In this document: piece by piece, positions 11,752-22,837 of the stretch | How the letters are laid out: every line of letters starts with the position of its first letter | Position numbering within the stretch: position 1 is the first letter of the stretch | Assembly (NCBI GenBank): GCA_033032175.1 | Contig: CM065321.1 | Coordinates: 4,176,501 to 4,240,500, forward strand | DNA: 64,000 nt | Reading direction: 5' to 3' | From: Saturnia japonica | Taxonomy: Eukaryota; Arthropoda; Insecta; Lepidoptera; Saturniidae | Position numbers and translations under genes: made by a program | The notes under the pieces: generated by a model | Database searches by the model: none | What the model saw: only the letters and a program-made list of their open reading frames with translations | Told to the model about the DNA's origin: nothing

Positions 11752-12378
11752 ATCTATACTAATTAATATAATAAAGCGGAAAAGTTTTTATGTTTGTTTG
11801 TTTAAACACGCTAATCTCAGTAACTACCAGTCAAATTTGAAAATTTATTTTTGTATATGATAGCCAGAACACGAGGAATATATAGGCTATATAACATTAG
11901 GCTACAAGCCTCAGCTAACCTTAAAAATTGATTTTTGTTAAGTAAGTCGGAAGTGGAAGCCCTCCCGAACTGCCTTATCCGCCGAGCGCTGGCGTAATGG
12001 TAAATGATACTTAAATACAATATACTACAAAATATCGGTCCTTAGTGTATCTAAAAAAAGACCGCGATGGTATATGCGTTTATCTTATACATAAGCTACA
12101 ATAAGTTATTATGCAATTTTTTTGTTGAAGATTAAATATTGATTTATGAGCATTTTTTTAGACATGTCATTTTAACCCTTACGAACAAAGTTACTTCATC
12201 ATAAAGAGAATTTTATAAAGTTAAATTTAGTGCTTTATAGAATGTTATTTTGACAAATAGCTTAGGAGATAATACAAAATTAAAATAATTTGTACTTGAG
12301 GGAAGTTACACGGGTGCTTTAGCGGTACGGAGTTTGTCGGATAAAATTAATACGGGTAAAACCGTAGGGACAGCTAGT
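11752..12378 (+). mobile_element. Helitron-like element, thioesterase copy B intron 2
   Basis: From an AT-rich lead-in (TATACTAATTAATATAATAA) to ACCGTAGGGACAGCTAGTT. It includes GATAGCCAGAACACGAGGAA and ACATTAGGCTACA, which recur near 28520-28560. Confidence 0.4.
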
Positions 12379-12409
12379 TATTTTTGTAAAACAAAACGCC
12401 ATTTTGTAT

Positions 12410-13290
12410 TAAACTTGTTAACTGAAGAATGAATATTTTCCATGAGAATATTAAAAAACATATTTAATTAAACAATGGGGCGTGTTATGGGAGACCTGGC
12501 AGATGTGAATCATATGATAATATTTATATTTTAAAATATGAATGATTAAATACGAAAGCATTTAACTGATTTTTATGACTAACCTATAAGTTTTTATAGC
12601 ATATGCAACTACATGATAAGTACATTAGTAGACACGTAATATAGTGAGAAAGGTATGCAAACCCACAAAATAATTACAATCCAGCTATTTGCGGGATCCA
12701 GTCGGGTCGACTTCGACCTCTGAAATCAATCGTAATAAAGACCATTCAATAGACCTCCTTTTCATGGTTTTAATTTTAACACAAACTAAACAAGCTTTTT
12801 TGTATGTCCCGCAAAATTTAATGCAGGATCCCGGTACCCCGGGATTACATTCCGTAATAGTCAGTTTTATAGCAGAGAGAGAAGTGTTCAGTAGTAGTAA
12901 ATCAGTTGAGAGGGAATGCCAAAAAAAAAACTGAGGTAGAAAGAGCTAACCAGATGTCATTTTAGCTGAAAAGGCACGTACAATGCGCAGGAGTTAACTT
13001 GAGACCCAAGCTAAATGCGCGCGCGCTCCTCTCGACCCACATACTATTACCGCTCTTGCAATCGACGTTTCAGTACTTATAAATAATTATTATTATTTTA
13101 TTGACTTATATTACAAAAATATAATAATTAGTATTTTTTAATACTTTTTTTAAACACATCACCTGATGGTTAGTACGGTACAATCCACAAACAACGCCGA
13201 AGTCTCAGCTTAACTCATGCAGGCTATAACTAAGTCCCTATCAGAACGCGCTATTAAATATTTCACATTAAAGTTTTAACGACTTATTTA
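12410..13290 (-). repeat. Same dispersed repeat, thioesterase copy B intron 2
   Basis: Diverged relative of 4490-5140 in the matching intron: GCAGATGTGAATCAT near 12500, AGCAGAGAGAGAAGTGTTCA near 12870 and CGCTATTAAATATTTCACAT near 13250. Confidence 0.55.
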
Positions 13291-14699
13291 CTTTAAAATA
13301 TATTAAATTAAAGAAGCGTTTTTAAAATTTCATTGGCCAACAGAAGATCGCATTCATATAGCTTAGTGTTATGTTCTTGCGGTGTTCAGGGTTTCCAGAA
13401 TTCCTGGTATTTTAAGGTCGGTAACCATAGTATTACCAGCGTGTCCATGAGTTACGATAACTGTATACGATCAGGTGGGTCGTATATTTGTTTGCGACCT
13501 TAGATGTATAAACAAATCGTTACAAATCACAGGATTTCAAGTAGACTTTGGTAAATCTTCTACAATCAAGTGTCTGTGTTTTATAAACGAAATAAAATTC
13601 ATCGGTGTCAACAAACTATCAACACAAACATCCCTTTCATTAGAGGAATTGATGCACACAGGCTCTTTGAAATGGCATGGATGTCGTTAACCTGGGATCG
13701 ACTACTCTGAGTTGACTAGAAGGAAAACATCATAAATTATACCATAACGTGGTGGTAGGGTACTTTATGAGCTCATTTGAATTAAAATCAAATTTTTTTT
13801 AATTCAATTTAGGCCCTAATAAGGCACTTATAAATCTCAAAACACTACCAACGGTTCGGAAAACGTCCCAGTCATCGAGTAAAATCGATAAGAAACTCGA
13901 TCGGTTTTAAGTATCAACATCTTATTTTCTTTTTTAAATTAGTTTTTACACATCCAGGCCCATTCAAATATCACAATAATTCACGTAATCAGAATCCCAA
14001 TACCCTTTCGACAATAAAACTTGCTTAACATGATTCTTGGGACAATGGGCTTAAAGTTGGTTTATTATAGAACCTAGCACAATTATCTAAAAAAGTTTAT
14101 TTCTATTACTAAGCCTAATAGGTGCAATGACTATTTTATATTTATTTCTAGTATTGAAATTGTGCCTGTTAGTTATAAGTTCAAAATTGTCATCATTTTT
14201 CCGAACATACATAATATTTTCCAATATGTATTGGGAATGCAAAGTTAAGATATAACTAAATTCTTAAAACTTATTCTTCAGTGATTCGCGTGGTTCCATA
14301 TCATAAATTACCACACTAATTGAATATCTGTCGTAAAACAACTAAATACATGTATTCAGCATACTACCATCTTATGCCAAGTAAAACTCGATTAAGAAAT
14401 CTATTAACACGCAATCTATCGGATTATGGTCCAAACCATTTTTTTGGATCATTGCTGCGTGGTAGGATATAACTATTGTGTCCAACTAGATCGCGACCAC
14501 CATACACCAAGTGTCCTTAGTGTCTCTTTCTGGAGTTAGCAAGTGTATAATCCAGAAATCAAGCGTTTTTGTAGAGAACTGTACTAGAGTGGGTGGCGAC
14601 CACCATTTAAATGCCGATAAACATGTCACAGTAACTTTTTTTAGCGATGGGCGATTAAGAGATATACTTGGTAATCATTCAATTATAAAGGTATCTCGA

Positions 14700-15010
14700 T
14701 TATAGCCATTAGTAATTACTAATATTATTAGATATTTCAATGATGACTCTGACTTCATAATCAATGTACGATTAGTAATTAGGTTACTAATGTTAGGAGT
14801 TACTAATTTGATAAAATTAGTAATTATTACAACCGAAAGACCTGTTTTTTAGCTAATTGATCTATAAGTTCTTGTAAAGAACTTTGTTTACGACTGCACG
14901 ACCTTTTTAACTTCCCTCTCTACATTTTTAATAAATAAATATCTCAATTCAGTCATCATTCATAATCGTCCACCTCTGAGTATGAATGAACAATCATCAT
15001 CGAATTATCT
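14700..15010 (+). repeat. ATTAGTAA-rich repeat J
   Basis: Runs of TTAGTAATTA, then ACCGAAAGACCTG, TTTAATAAATAAATATCTCA and CATAATCGTCCACCTCTGAG; the inverted relative is at 23975-24242. Confidence 0.55.
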
Positions 15011-15117
15011 CGCTTATGTAAATCATTCATAAACGCCTACCTCCACTTTTTCTGTTTGTCCCGTTTTGTTATTAGTCAATGTATAACCAGCTGCTGAAAG
15101 GCTTACAGGCTTGCGTG

Positions 15118-15220
15118 ATAGCGACCACCGACGATGGAGTGTTGATCTCATGTTGATCGTCGTTGTTTTTTGGGATTGTATTGTGCTTACCACCGGGCAC
15201 AGTTGCCGTGCTGATAAAAA
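15118..15220 (+). repeat. Dispersed repeat D, copy B intron 2
   Basis: GACCACCGACGATGGAGTG and TTGTGCTTACCACCGGGCAC. It sits close to exon 2 of copy B. Confidence 0.5.
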
Positions 15221-15248
15221 AACTGTTGAAAACTAAAATAATATGTAC

Positions 15249-15433
15249 TTTAAATGTATGGCAGTGGTCCAGGCCATCTGACTATCGGGTACACTCAACT
15301 GGGCGTACACAGTGAACGCGTCTAAGGTTGACGCAATATAACCGCCATGCAAGAACCCGCCTATATTACACATCGTTTTGTCCACCGTAAATGTACCAAC
15401 CATGACTCCATTCGACAACGATGTTATATTTAT
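15249..15433 (-). CDS. Thioesterase copy B exon 2 (catalytic, open)
   Basis: This 185-nt exon has the same phases as copy A. It differs from copy A at several residues (for example VDKTM for VDETM, and IGG for IAG) but keeps all three expected catalytic positions. The acceptor is TTTACAG. Confidence 0.8.
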
Positions 15434-15624
15434 CTGTAAAGTGCAACAACAGTCTTAATTGAATATTAACATGCTATATCTGGGAGACAGAGCTTTGCTC
15501 CGTGTTTAAAAAAGTAAAGAATCACCTATCGAGATAAACTTGGATCGTAAAATTTTATTTAAACAAAGATTTGGATGCCTAAATACCATCAAAATCTGAC
15601 CTCGAAACTAACTACCTATATCAC

Positions 15625-15900
15625 ATACTAGCTTTGCCCGGGAATCCACTCGCATTGACTACAGAATGTCGATACTACTTTTACTGCCGGTTATTTTAAA
15701 GACAAAGATGCATTTAATCATTTTTTTTTGCGCGGAACCCTAATTTTTTTCTATAATTAAAAGTACCTAGCCTAAGTTACTCCTTATAACATCAGCTATC
15801 TGCCAGTGATAGTCCCGTCATAATCGCTCTAACCTTTTCGGAGATTTCCCGGAACAAACCGACAGACAGACAGACAGAGATAGACAGACAAAAAATTTAA
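15625..15900 (-). repeat. Dispersed repeat B, copy B intron 1
   Basis: From ACTAGCTTTGCCCGG to CCGGAACAAACCGACAGACA, followed by a CAGA simple repeat. Confidence 0.65.
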
Positions 15901-16317
15901 AAATTGATTTTTGTGTTAATTTCCGTATAAACTTTCACGTGCATCAGTAAAAAGTTGTTATTTAGATTTTGATACGCTAGATGTATGACACACATATCGT
16001 AGTATTATATCGTCAGTAAAATCTATACAATGTTATACAAATCAATCTTGAATGTGGATCTATTATAAAAATAACTACCTACCTATACACATAACATTTG
16101 GCAATAAATAATTAAGAGTCTTTTGACATAGAATATATTCTAGTATAACGGACGATATGAAAAATTACTTTTCTCAAACATGCATGGAAATATTGTCATT
16201 ATTTTCGAAAAAAGAACACGCGAAGTATTGAACTTACGGACAAAGAAAATAAAATCCATTGCAGGAGCGTTTTTTGAATTTGGAACATTACAACGCTCCA
16301 GCAATGCTGTATAAAAC

Positions 16318-16700
16318 GGCGTGCTGGGTTATTAAATACTCTTTGAATGGATCTCTTTTATCATTCTTGGCATACCAATGTAAGTTCTCTTTGCTTAGTA
16401 CAATGATGTATGAAACGGCGTGTTGGGGTTATTAAATACTCTTTGATTGGATCTCTTTTATCATTCTTGGCATACCAATGTAAGTCTCTTTGCTTAGTAC
16501 AATGATGTATGAAACGGCGTGTTAGGATTATTAAATACTATTTGATTGGATCTCTTTTATCATTCTTGGCATACCAATGTAAGTCTCTTTGCTTAGTACA
16601 ATGATGTATGAAACGGCGTGCTGGGGTTATTAAATACTCTTTGATTGGATCTCTTTTATCATTCTTGGCATACCAATGTAAATCTCTTTGCTTAGTACAA
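16318..16700 (-). repeat. Four tandem copies of a 99-bp repeat, open as 33 codons per unit on the minus strand
   Basis: Units start at 16318, 16417, 16516 and 16615 (GGCGTG followed by TTATTAAATAC), with only a few substitutions between them. Because 99 is a multiple of three, the minus strand reads a repeated peptide, KQRDLHWYAKNDKRDPIKEY, in one frame. The third unit has a stop (AAATAG). The array lies directly upstream of the recombinase-like relic that starts at 16815 and may be part of that element or derived from a coding piece. Confidence 0.85.
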
Positions 16701-17393
16701 ATTGCGTTCGCGTGGCTGTATAGCCATAAATGCTTGCTTTTCAGCACAGATGATAAATAGAAAATTGGCGGAAAAGCTGAAAATTCGTCTTGATTTGTTA
16801 TTTACATACTTAAAATGAGTACCAACGGTTCAGAGAGTGAATTGAAGATTGATTGTACTCCACCAGATTTAAGATCAGAAGCCAAATTGGCAATGGAAAA
16901 CCTGCTTCCAGCAAAGTCAAAAGAGAAATACATGAAAGTATATGAAATTTTTATGAGTTGGGAAAACAAGAAAAAAGTGAACATTTTCTCCGAAACAGTA
17001 TTTTTGGCGTATTTTAATGAGATTGCTAAAACTAAAAAGCCATCTACATTATGGGCAATTTGTTCCCTGCTGAAATGTTACAGTTCATGTTAAAAACGGC
17101 ATTAACTTGAAAAATTATGTAAATTTATCTACTTTTACTTAAACGACAATCAACCGGATTCAAAATCAAAAAATAGAAAAATTTTACCGGCGAAAACATA
17201 AAGCAATTTTTAATGAAAGCCCCAGATTTAGCAACAAAGGTAAATATCATTATATAAATAATATAATATATTATATATAAATAATAATATAATAATATAA
17301 ATATTCATTATTGAAATACAGTTAAGCCAAAATGGCTGGATGGATTTGGATGAATTTTGATTACACAAGATTTATGAGTCTTATTAAATAATA

Positions 17394-18701
17394 TTAGGTC
17401 TTTACCTATGAAATTGCCGTTTTGTATGAAAAAATTTAAACGAATTTTTTTCATGTATTTTTTATTTGTATTAATCAAAGTAATCACCCATGCAATCATT
17501 GCATCTTTGCCAGCGCAGTGGCAGTTTATTGATGCCCTTCTTAAAGAAATCAGCTGGACGGGAGGCAACAAATTCTTCAAAGGCATTTTGTACTACCTCT
17601 CGGGTATTGAATTTTTTCCCCGCCAAGGAGTTATCCATATTCTGGAAAAAGTAGTAGTCTGTAGGCGCAAGGAGTACTCACTGCTGTACTCACCAGAGTG
17701 AGTAGGGCGGATGACGGAGAACTTCCAACCCCAGTTCTTGCAACTTGGGGACCGTCTGCTGTGCAGTATGAGGTCGCGCGTTGTCGTGCAGGAGCAGCGG
17801 ACACGAGCGATTGACCAATGCTGGTTGGAAATGTGCCAGCTTCTCCATCATTGTGTTCAGTTCTTCACAATACATATCTGCAGCAATGCTCAACCCGTTT
17901 GGTAAGAAGCTGTGATGAATCACACCAGCGCTAGACCACCAAACAGTGACCATCACTTTTCTAGGGGTAAGTTTTCGTTTAGGGCATTGTTTAGGTGCTG
18001 AACCAGGATCCAACCAACTCGCTGAGCGCTTGCGGTTATCAAACAGAACCCATTTTTCATCGCCGGTAACAATGCGGTTCAAAATTCCTTCATTTGTGTG
18101 TCTATTGAGCAGTGCAAGGCACGTCTCGACGCGTACTTCGCGCTGGCGATCATTGAGTTCGTGGGGCACCCATTTGTCAAGCTTTTTTACCTTGTCAATT
18201 TGACGCAAATGGACAAATATTGTTTTGACGCTAACATCGAAAGCTGCTGCTAATTCAGCCGTAGATTGTTTATCATCAGCTTCCACAATCGCCTTTAATT
18301 CGTCATTGTTGACCAAAGTCTTCGGACGACCGCGAGGTTCATTTTTCAGGTCGAAATTCCCAGAACGGAAACGAGCAAACCAATAACAGGTGGTGCGTTG
18401 GTTTGTAGTGTTAGCTCCGTAAACGTCGTTGATGTTGCGTGCCGCTTGTTCCGCCTTGCTGCCACGACGGTACTCATATTCCATAATTACTCGAATTTTT
18501 AAAGTATCCATGATGACAAAAAAGATTGAAATGCGATGAAAATGTAACACTAATCAATAAAGAAATGACTACTTTTGGAAAAAGAATTTCATATTTTTAA
18601 AATAAAATTAATTTGAAATTAGAATTCTTAGCCAAACAAAAATTATTTTGATTTGAAATGGCCAGTACTGCAGAACGGCAATTTCATAGGTAAAGACCTA
18701 T
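17394..18701 (-). mobile_element. Mariner element with terminal inverted repeats, TA target site
   Basis: Left end TTAGGTCTTTACCTATGAAA and the right end (its reverse complement, one mismatch in the outer bases) enclose about 1.3 kb, with TA on both sides. Inside is a mariner transposase gene on the minus strand. The element lies inside an older recombinase relic, in intron 1 of thioesterase copy B. A shorter relative with matching ends is at 44524-45247. Confidence 0.85.
17471..18511 (-). pseudogene. Mariner transposase, interrupted by a 21-nt insertion with stops
   Basis: The reading frame runs from MDTLKIRVIMEYEYRRG to GDYFD and TAA. HTH and linker regions are present, then VTGDEKWVLFDN (first catalytic Asp), LLHDNARPH (second Asp) and, after the interruption, APTDYYFF (third Asp), the DD34D pattern of mariner. 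Between HPPYS and LAPTD the expected six nucleotides are replaced by 27 nt that carry two in-frame TGA codons and two copies of GTGAGTAC. The frame is otherwise open to the end, so the copy is young but inactive. Family knowledge: the enzyme cuts and pastes DNA at TA sites in the nucleus. Confidence 0.85.
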
Positions 18702-18907
18702 TATATACTGTCCGTGGCTTTAGCTTGATATTTAGTTTTGCTGATAAAGATTGCTGTGGGCGTTAACGGAGCATGTCGGGGTATCGAACTCTATAATATT
18801 ACCACAAAAGATATAGATTTCTTGATAACAAAGCAATAATAACATTGCACGACATTAAAACAAAAATTGACCAGATATTTGTAATCCGAGCAGAGTTCCT
18901 AACATAT

Positions 18908-19322
18908 TGTTACGACCTGTTACTACAGACAGAAGCAACTACATACTTCGAAATAATGTTCGCGTCGTAAACAACCGCAGCACATGTTTGTGTAAACATT
19001 GTAGTTTACACACACATGTATAGGAAGGTCTCATCGCCTCGATTGCGTCATCGAGTAGGCATAGCAACTAAACGTCGAGAAAGTTAGCAATGATTCACGA
19101 TTTTTCTGCTATCGTTTAGTGTAGGTATTTAAGCAGCTCAGGCGCGGCGCCGAGGCAGTTCAGTTTTGAATTATAAAGCGATAACAACGAGCGATAAAAG
19201 GAAGCGAAACCACAGTGAAATAAATAACTGTTGTGAGTTCGTGAAATTTGTAACTGTGTGGAATTCGAATAAAACTTCTTCACGTCAATCATCGGCACTT
19301 TTATTACCCATAGGGTATAACA
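18908..19322 (+). mobile_element. Solo LTR, 415 bp, with 4-bp target duplication
   Basis: Starts TGTTACGACC, ends GGTATAACA, and is flanked by ATAT on both sides (18904-18907 and 19323-19326). Inside there is a TATTTAAG element at 19126, a TCAGT insect-type initiator at 19160, and an AATAAA at 19268, the normal order for U3-R-U5. No internal retroelement sequence is adjacent, so it arose by LTR recombination. It interrupts the recombinase relic. A 4-bp duplication suits the Gypsy group but is not decisive. Confidence 0.8.
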
Positions 19323-19640
19323 ATATGTAAAAAAATATTATAATCTTCGTCAGCGAACACAACATCAGATAGGTTTTTTCTTAACTTTCAGAAAGAGAAG
19401 TGCACGAAGCAGGTCATTGGAAGACACAAAATAGCTAAAAATACCTAAAGAAATAGCAACTTATTTAAACTTGACAAATCCTGAATGTTACATTGGACAT
19501 TGTTTCCATAGGTCTTCAGCCACTCTTCTGGCTGATTCTGGAGTGAATTTGACAACTCTGAAAAGATACGGAGGCTGGATGTCTGATAAAGTAGCTGAAG
19601 GCTACATTGAGGACTCATTTAAAATCAAAACTATATAAAT

Positions 19641-20086
19641 AATAAAGTAAATCAAAACATCACATTGCAACGTAATTCGGGAACAGAATCTCAACCGCTG
19701 GCCACTTGCCAACATCTAAGTCCACAACCATCCGCCTCAAAACAGCATATTCACAACATCCAATACTCATCTGAAAACCTCATCAGAAGTTCAACAAACA
19801 AAGATAAATATACCTGGGAAATCAATGATATATATTCTTTTAGTAATTGCTCCAATATGACTAAAGTAACTTTTAATATTAATTAAATGAAATGTTTTAT
19901 ATAAAAAGTGTGTTTTATTTCCATGCCTGTTTGAGAAAAGCACAATATATGCCTCGGCGGAAATGGCAATTGCCTGTCTCGTATTAGTGAAGTCCTCGCA
20001 TACGGCTCGGCCTTCAAACTCATCCTCGACCTGCAATTGCCTATTTCACGGCCTTTGCAATAATGTACTGTTAATTAATATCTTAC
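19641..20086. other. Rest of copy B intron 1, downstream of the recombinase relic
   Basis: Probably the 3' untranslated tail of the Crypton-like element: a short ORF at 19665-19886 without recognisable domain, then AT-rich sequence up to the exon 1 donor. Confidence 0.3.
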
Positions 20087-20181
20087 CTTTTCGAATATGT
20101 TATGTCAAAAAAATCTGGCTGACCTTTGACATAAGCATTCAAAGCCTTTAATACACGCAAACCACGGACACTTGATGTCAT
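20087..20181 (-). pseudogene. Thioesterase copy B exon 1 with 4-nt deletion
   Basis: The peptide MTSSVRGLRVLKALNAYVKG is clearly homologous to copy A exon 1. Aligning the last third, copy A has 22 nt between TTTTGA and the GTAAG donor and copy B has 18. The donor itself is intact (AAAAG|GTAAGA). Confidence 0.8.
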
Positions 20182-20248
20182 CTTGATATCCGGATCTATC
20201 AATCGTAAATCCTACGTACACTTTTAAACAAATTTAATAATAAGTAAA

Positions 20249-20305
20249 CAGTTTACGCGCCAATTTATACCCGAAATATAATGTTGCCTACTCTGATTTT
20301 TAAAT
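20249..20305 (-). promoter_or_regulatory. Conserved upstream block of thioesterase copy B
   Basis: GTTTACGCGCCAATTTATAC followed by CCGAAATATAATGTTGCC matches the block upstream of copy A (8331-8390), showing that the duplication included the promoter. Confidence 0.5.
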
Positions 20306-20339
20306 TAGAATAAACTATAATATTTTCTTGGGTGTTTTT

Positions 20340-20595
20340 AATTGACTTCAACAAAATACGGGTTAGTCAATTCGAATGTACTTTTTTTAATGGATGTTTA
20401 GCCATGGCTTCTTTGTATATGAACTGATTTAGATTATTGGATTGGATTATTTATGTTGGATAGGGGATACCTGAAGGGTGGTCCCATTTTAATTTCATTG
20501 TCATTAGATCTTCAACTACAAAGATACACAAGGCAACTCTTCAAAAACATTGAACCTGGTTTTCTTTTTTGTTAAAAATTGTCTTATTTAATACA
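20340..20595 (+). repeat. Dispersed repeat F, fuller copy
   Basis: Starts TTGACTTCAACAAAATACGG, a lead-in common in moth and butterfly repeats, then matches 9590-9785. It lies just upstream of the thioesterase copy B promoter. Confidence 0.65.
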
Positions 20596-20609
20596 ACCTT
20601 TGTGGTAAA

Positions 20610-20735
20610 TAAGCGTATAGACCGCCTAATGGTAAGCGGTTACTGTAACCTATGAGAGTACCAGAGTTGCCGACTATAAACCCCCCATCTCCAAGGAGCT
20701 CTAGAAAGCCTACTCACCGCAGGAACACTACTCAA
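20610..20735 (+). repeat. Dispersed repeat E
   Basis: CCGCCTAATGGTAAGCGGTT, AGAGTTGCCGACTATAAACC and CTACTCACCGCAGGAACACT match 8420-8600. The ORF across it (20652-20984) is accidental. Confidence 0.6.
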
Positions 20736-21689
20736 TGGTCTTTAACTGCGATTTTCTGTCCTTTTTGTCCTGCCTTTTTTACCTCTCTTTACCGACAACT
20801 AAAAAGAAGGCCTAAGAAGTTTGACGAACCATATGGAAATATTTCTAGGGAACAAAATATTCTTCCCAGGAAGCAGAACAGAATGCCTAGGTTCACACAG
20901 TTTTTGGAGTCCAGGTCCACGAAGTTTTATTGGAAAGGTTTAAATGATCTTCCTATTAGATTGCAGGAATCTATACCTAGATGATGAAGGTAGATACTAT
21001 GATCAAATATATGTATTTCATCATACAAAAAAAAATTCGTTACGAAGCGGCAATATCATACATTAACCCTTGATATTACAAGAGTCTATAGGTAACCCCT
21101 TACCACCAGGCGGGCCGTATGCTTATTTGCCAACTCAATTGTATAAAAAAAATTATGTTGTTATATATAAATGTAGGGTCGATTTCTCACACGGTCATTT
21201 AATTCCAAATTAAGCAAAGCTTTTAATTATGGTAACTAAGCACTAACACTACAATGTGTGTACATTTAGAGAGAAATAATACCCAGACATACAACTGACA
21301 GTTATGCTCATCACAGAAATGTGAGTCGTATGTGAGGATAGGAACCCGCTACTTCTCGGCTCAATAGCATACTATCACTGCGCCAAATTGAGCTAGGAAA
21401 TATCTTTGAAGTGAAAACTTCTATAGGGAGGTTTGGATATGGAGTAAATTTATGTAAGTCGTCATCGACATGGTCACGTGACGTGTTAACGATAAACGGA
21501 GTCTTTGCAACAATATAACCTAAAAATTAAACAAACAAAAAATTAATAATAAATAAATAAGTAAACAATTAATTTGGATATCCAAAAATAACACTGTTTT
21601 TTATAGTTTTAAGTATTCACTTCTGTCGGCAGTCCTCATGACATCTTTGTTTTTTTTTTTTTTTGTTGTTGTTATTATTTATCGATTTA

Positions 21690-21990
21690 GCGTTTGGCCA
21701 CAATTAAGTGGCAATATAGCCCAAGATGGTAACACGCTAAGCCTAGTGGGGGGGACTGGCTCTTAAGTGCAGCTACCATAACACATCTGGAGGTGCTAGG
21801 CGATAGACTTTCAACTTTATGGTGGCAGTTAGCCAGACGGGCATTAGGAAATACACTACCACCATGCTATGGTTTCATCACGATGTTTTCCTTCACCGAA
21901 AGCTCCGGCTAATTGCTGGGATTCGAACTCACGTAAAACGACGCGGTATGCGTACACGCCACCACTTACCCACCATTGCTTCAAATAATA
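21690..21990 (-). mobile_element. tRNA-headed SINE, family 2
   Basis: Minus strand: A box TGGGTAAGTGGTGG, B box GAGTTCGAATCCCAGC, then a body with AAAACATCGTGATGAAACCA that is shared with 62825-63085. Confidence 0.65.
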
Positions 21991-21999
21991 ATAATTCCA

Positions 22000-22837
22000 T
22001 CCTGGAAATTTATTCTCCACTATTAGATAAATACCTCTTTCCGAGGGATATTCGAGCTTAGTTGCCACACCAACTTATGATGACATATTAATTTATTATG
22101 CACGAATAAATATAATTTTCTGTTTTCCCATAATAAAATAGGTAATATAATTTTTTTTTATCTATTCTTCGGATTTTCTTACAGTGTTTTCCTACACCAT
22201 CAGCAGATCAATTAAAATAAGTACTTAAATATAAATAAGTCAATGATAAATATACACAAATCTCCGAAAAATTCATTGGTACAGGACGATGCTCGATCCT
22301 GCAAATCTGTATGAAATTGTTATATAATTTTTCTTTTAATATCTTGGCAAAACTTGAGAAGTATAGAATTAAATTACATGTATGGACAGAATGAAGGTAA
22401 TTTTTAGAAAGTTTGCGCATTATATTATGTACAAATAAATAAAACTAGTGTCTGTTTGTAATGTCAAAATAACAGCTTTTTTCTTAATAATATAATAAGT
22501 TATTTATTCAGATTATTATAATATATATCCATGTAAATAATAATAATAATTTTAAGAGTTCTTAATTAATAAAAATAAAAAGTTGTCATTTAAAATAAAT
22601 CCCGCAACATGGACGCGATCCCAGTGCTGCAATATCGGACAGTCGACTCTATTTACGATCACCTGCAGGATGCTGCTGGTACTGGCCCACAAACGGGTCA
22701 TCATAGATGCAATTCGTTTACACACAATTGCATGAAAGCCATCTGTGACATTATTGACATTACATTATTAAATGTAGATATATGAAAGTAGACAAGGTAT
22801 ATAATACATAACCAATTTTCAAAATTATTGTATACTA
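22000..22837. other. AT-rich sequence with one short ORF
   Basis: Mostly A/T. A 58-codon plus-strand ORF starts at 22610 (MDAIPVLQYRTVDSIYDHL) and is GC-richer than its flanks; I do not recognise it and it may be a repeat fragment. Confidence 0.25.

Larger units (their letters stand above)
16815..19640 (+). pseudogene. Crypton-like tyrosine recombinase relic, split by a mariner and a solo LTR
   Basis: Three separated plus-strand segments belong to one gene. 16815-17240 gives the SAM-like N-terminal domain (LLPAKSKEKYMKVYEIFMSW, then after a frameshift KRQSTGFKIKK and IKQFLMKAPDLATK). About 18770-18907 gives GACRGIELYNITTKDIDF with the first catalytic Arg, then LHDIKTKIDQIF and EFLTY. About 19327-19630 continues with KKI and then PKEIATYL-like sequence, GHCFHRSSATLLADSGVNL (His and Arg), LKRYGGW and AEGYIEDS (catalytic Tyr candidate). 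Mariner 17394-18701 and LTR 18908-19322 interrupt it; removing the LTR and one ATAT rejoins the frame at EFLTY. Family knowledge: such enzymes move Crypton or similar elements by strand exchange. It is inactive here because of stops and frameshifts. It could also be a related domesticated-recombinase fragment. Confidence 0.72.
11471..20181 (-). pseudogene. Acyl-CoA thioesterase 13-like, copy B, frame broken in exon 1
   Basis: Exons at 20181-20087 (95 nt), 15433-15249 (185 nt) and 11675-11471 (205 nt) match copy A one for one. Exon 1 starts MTSSVRGLRVLKALNAYV but is 4 nt shorter than in copy A just before the donor. Normal splicing therefore reads ...YSKR and then a stop, at the first codon formed with exon 2. 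Exons 2 and 3 are fully open, keep the Asn, His-Gly-Gly and Asp active-site residues (CNIGGFLHGGYIASTLDAF) and keep the same phases. Exon 2 ends with a weaker GTACAT donor. Either this is a recent pseudogene, or translation starts at the in-frame Met of exon 2 (NGVMVGTF), or another first exon is used. Intron 1 (4.65 kb) is full of nested mobile elements. Confidence 0.75.

Noticed and set aside
16318..16700. CRISPR-like array of regularly spaced repeats
   Set aside because: Units are directly adjacent 99-bp tandem copies without variable spacers, in an insect genome.
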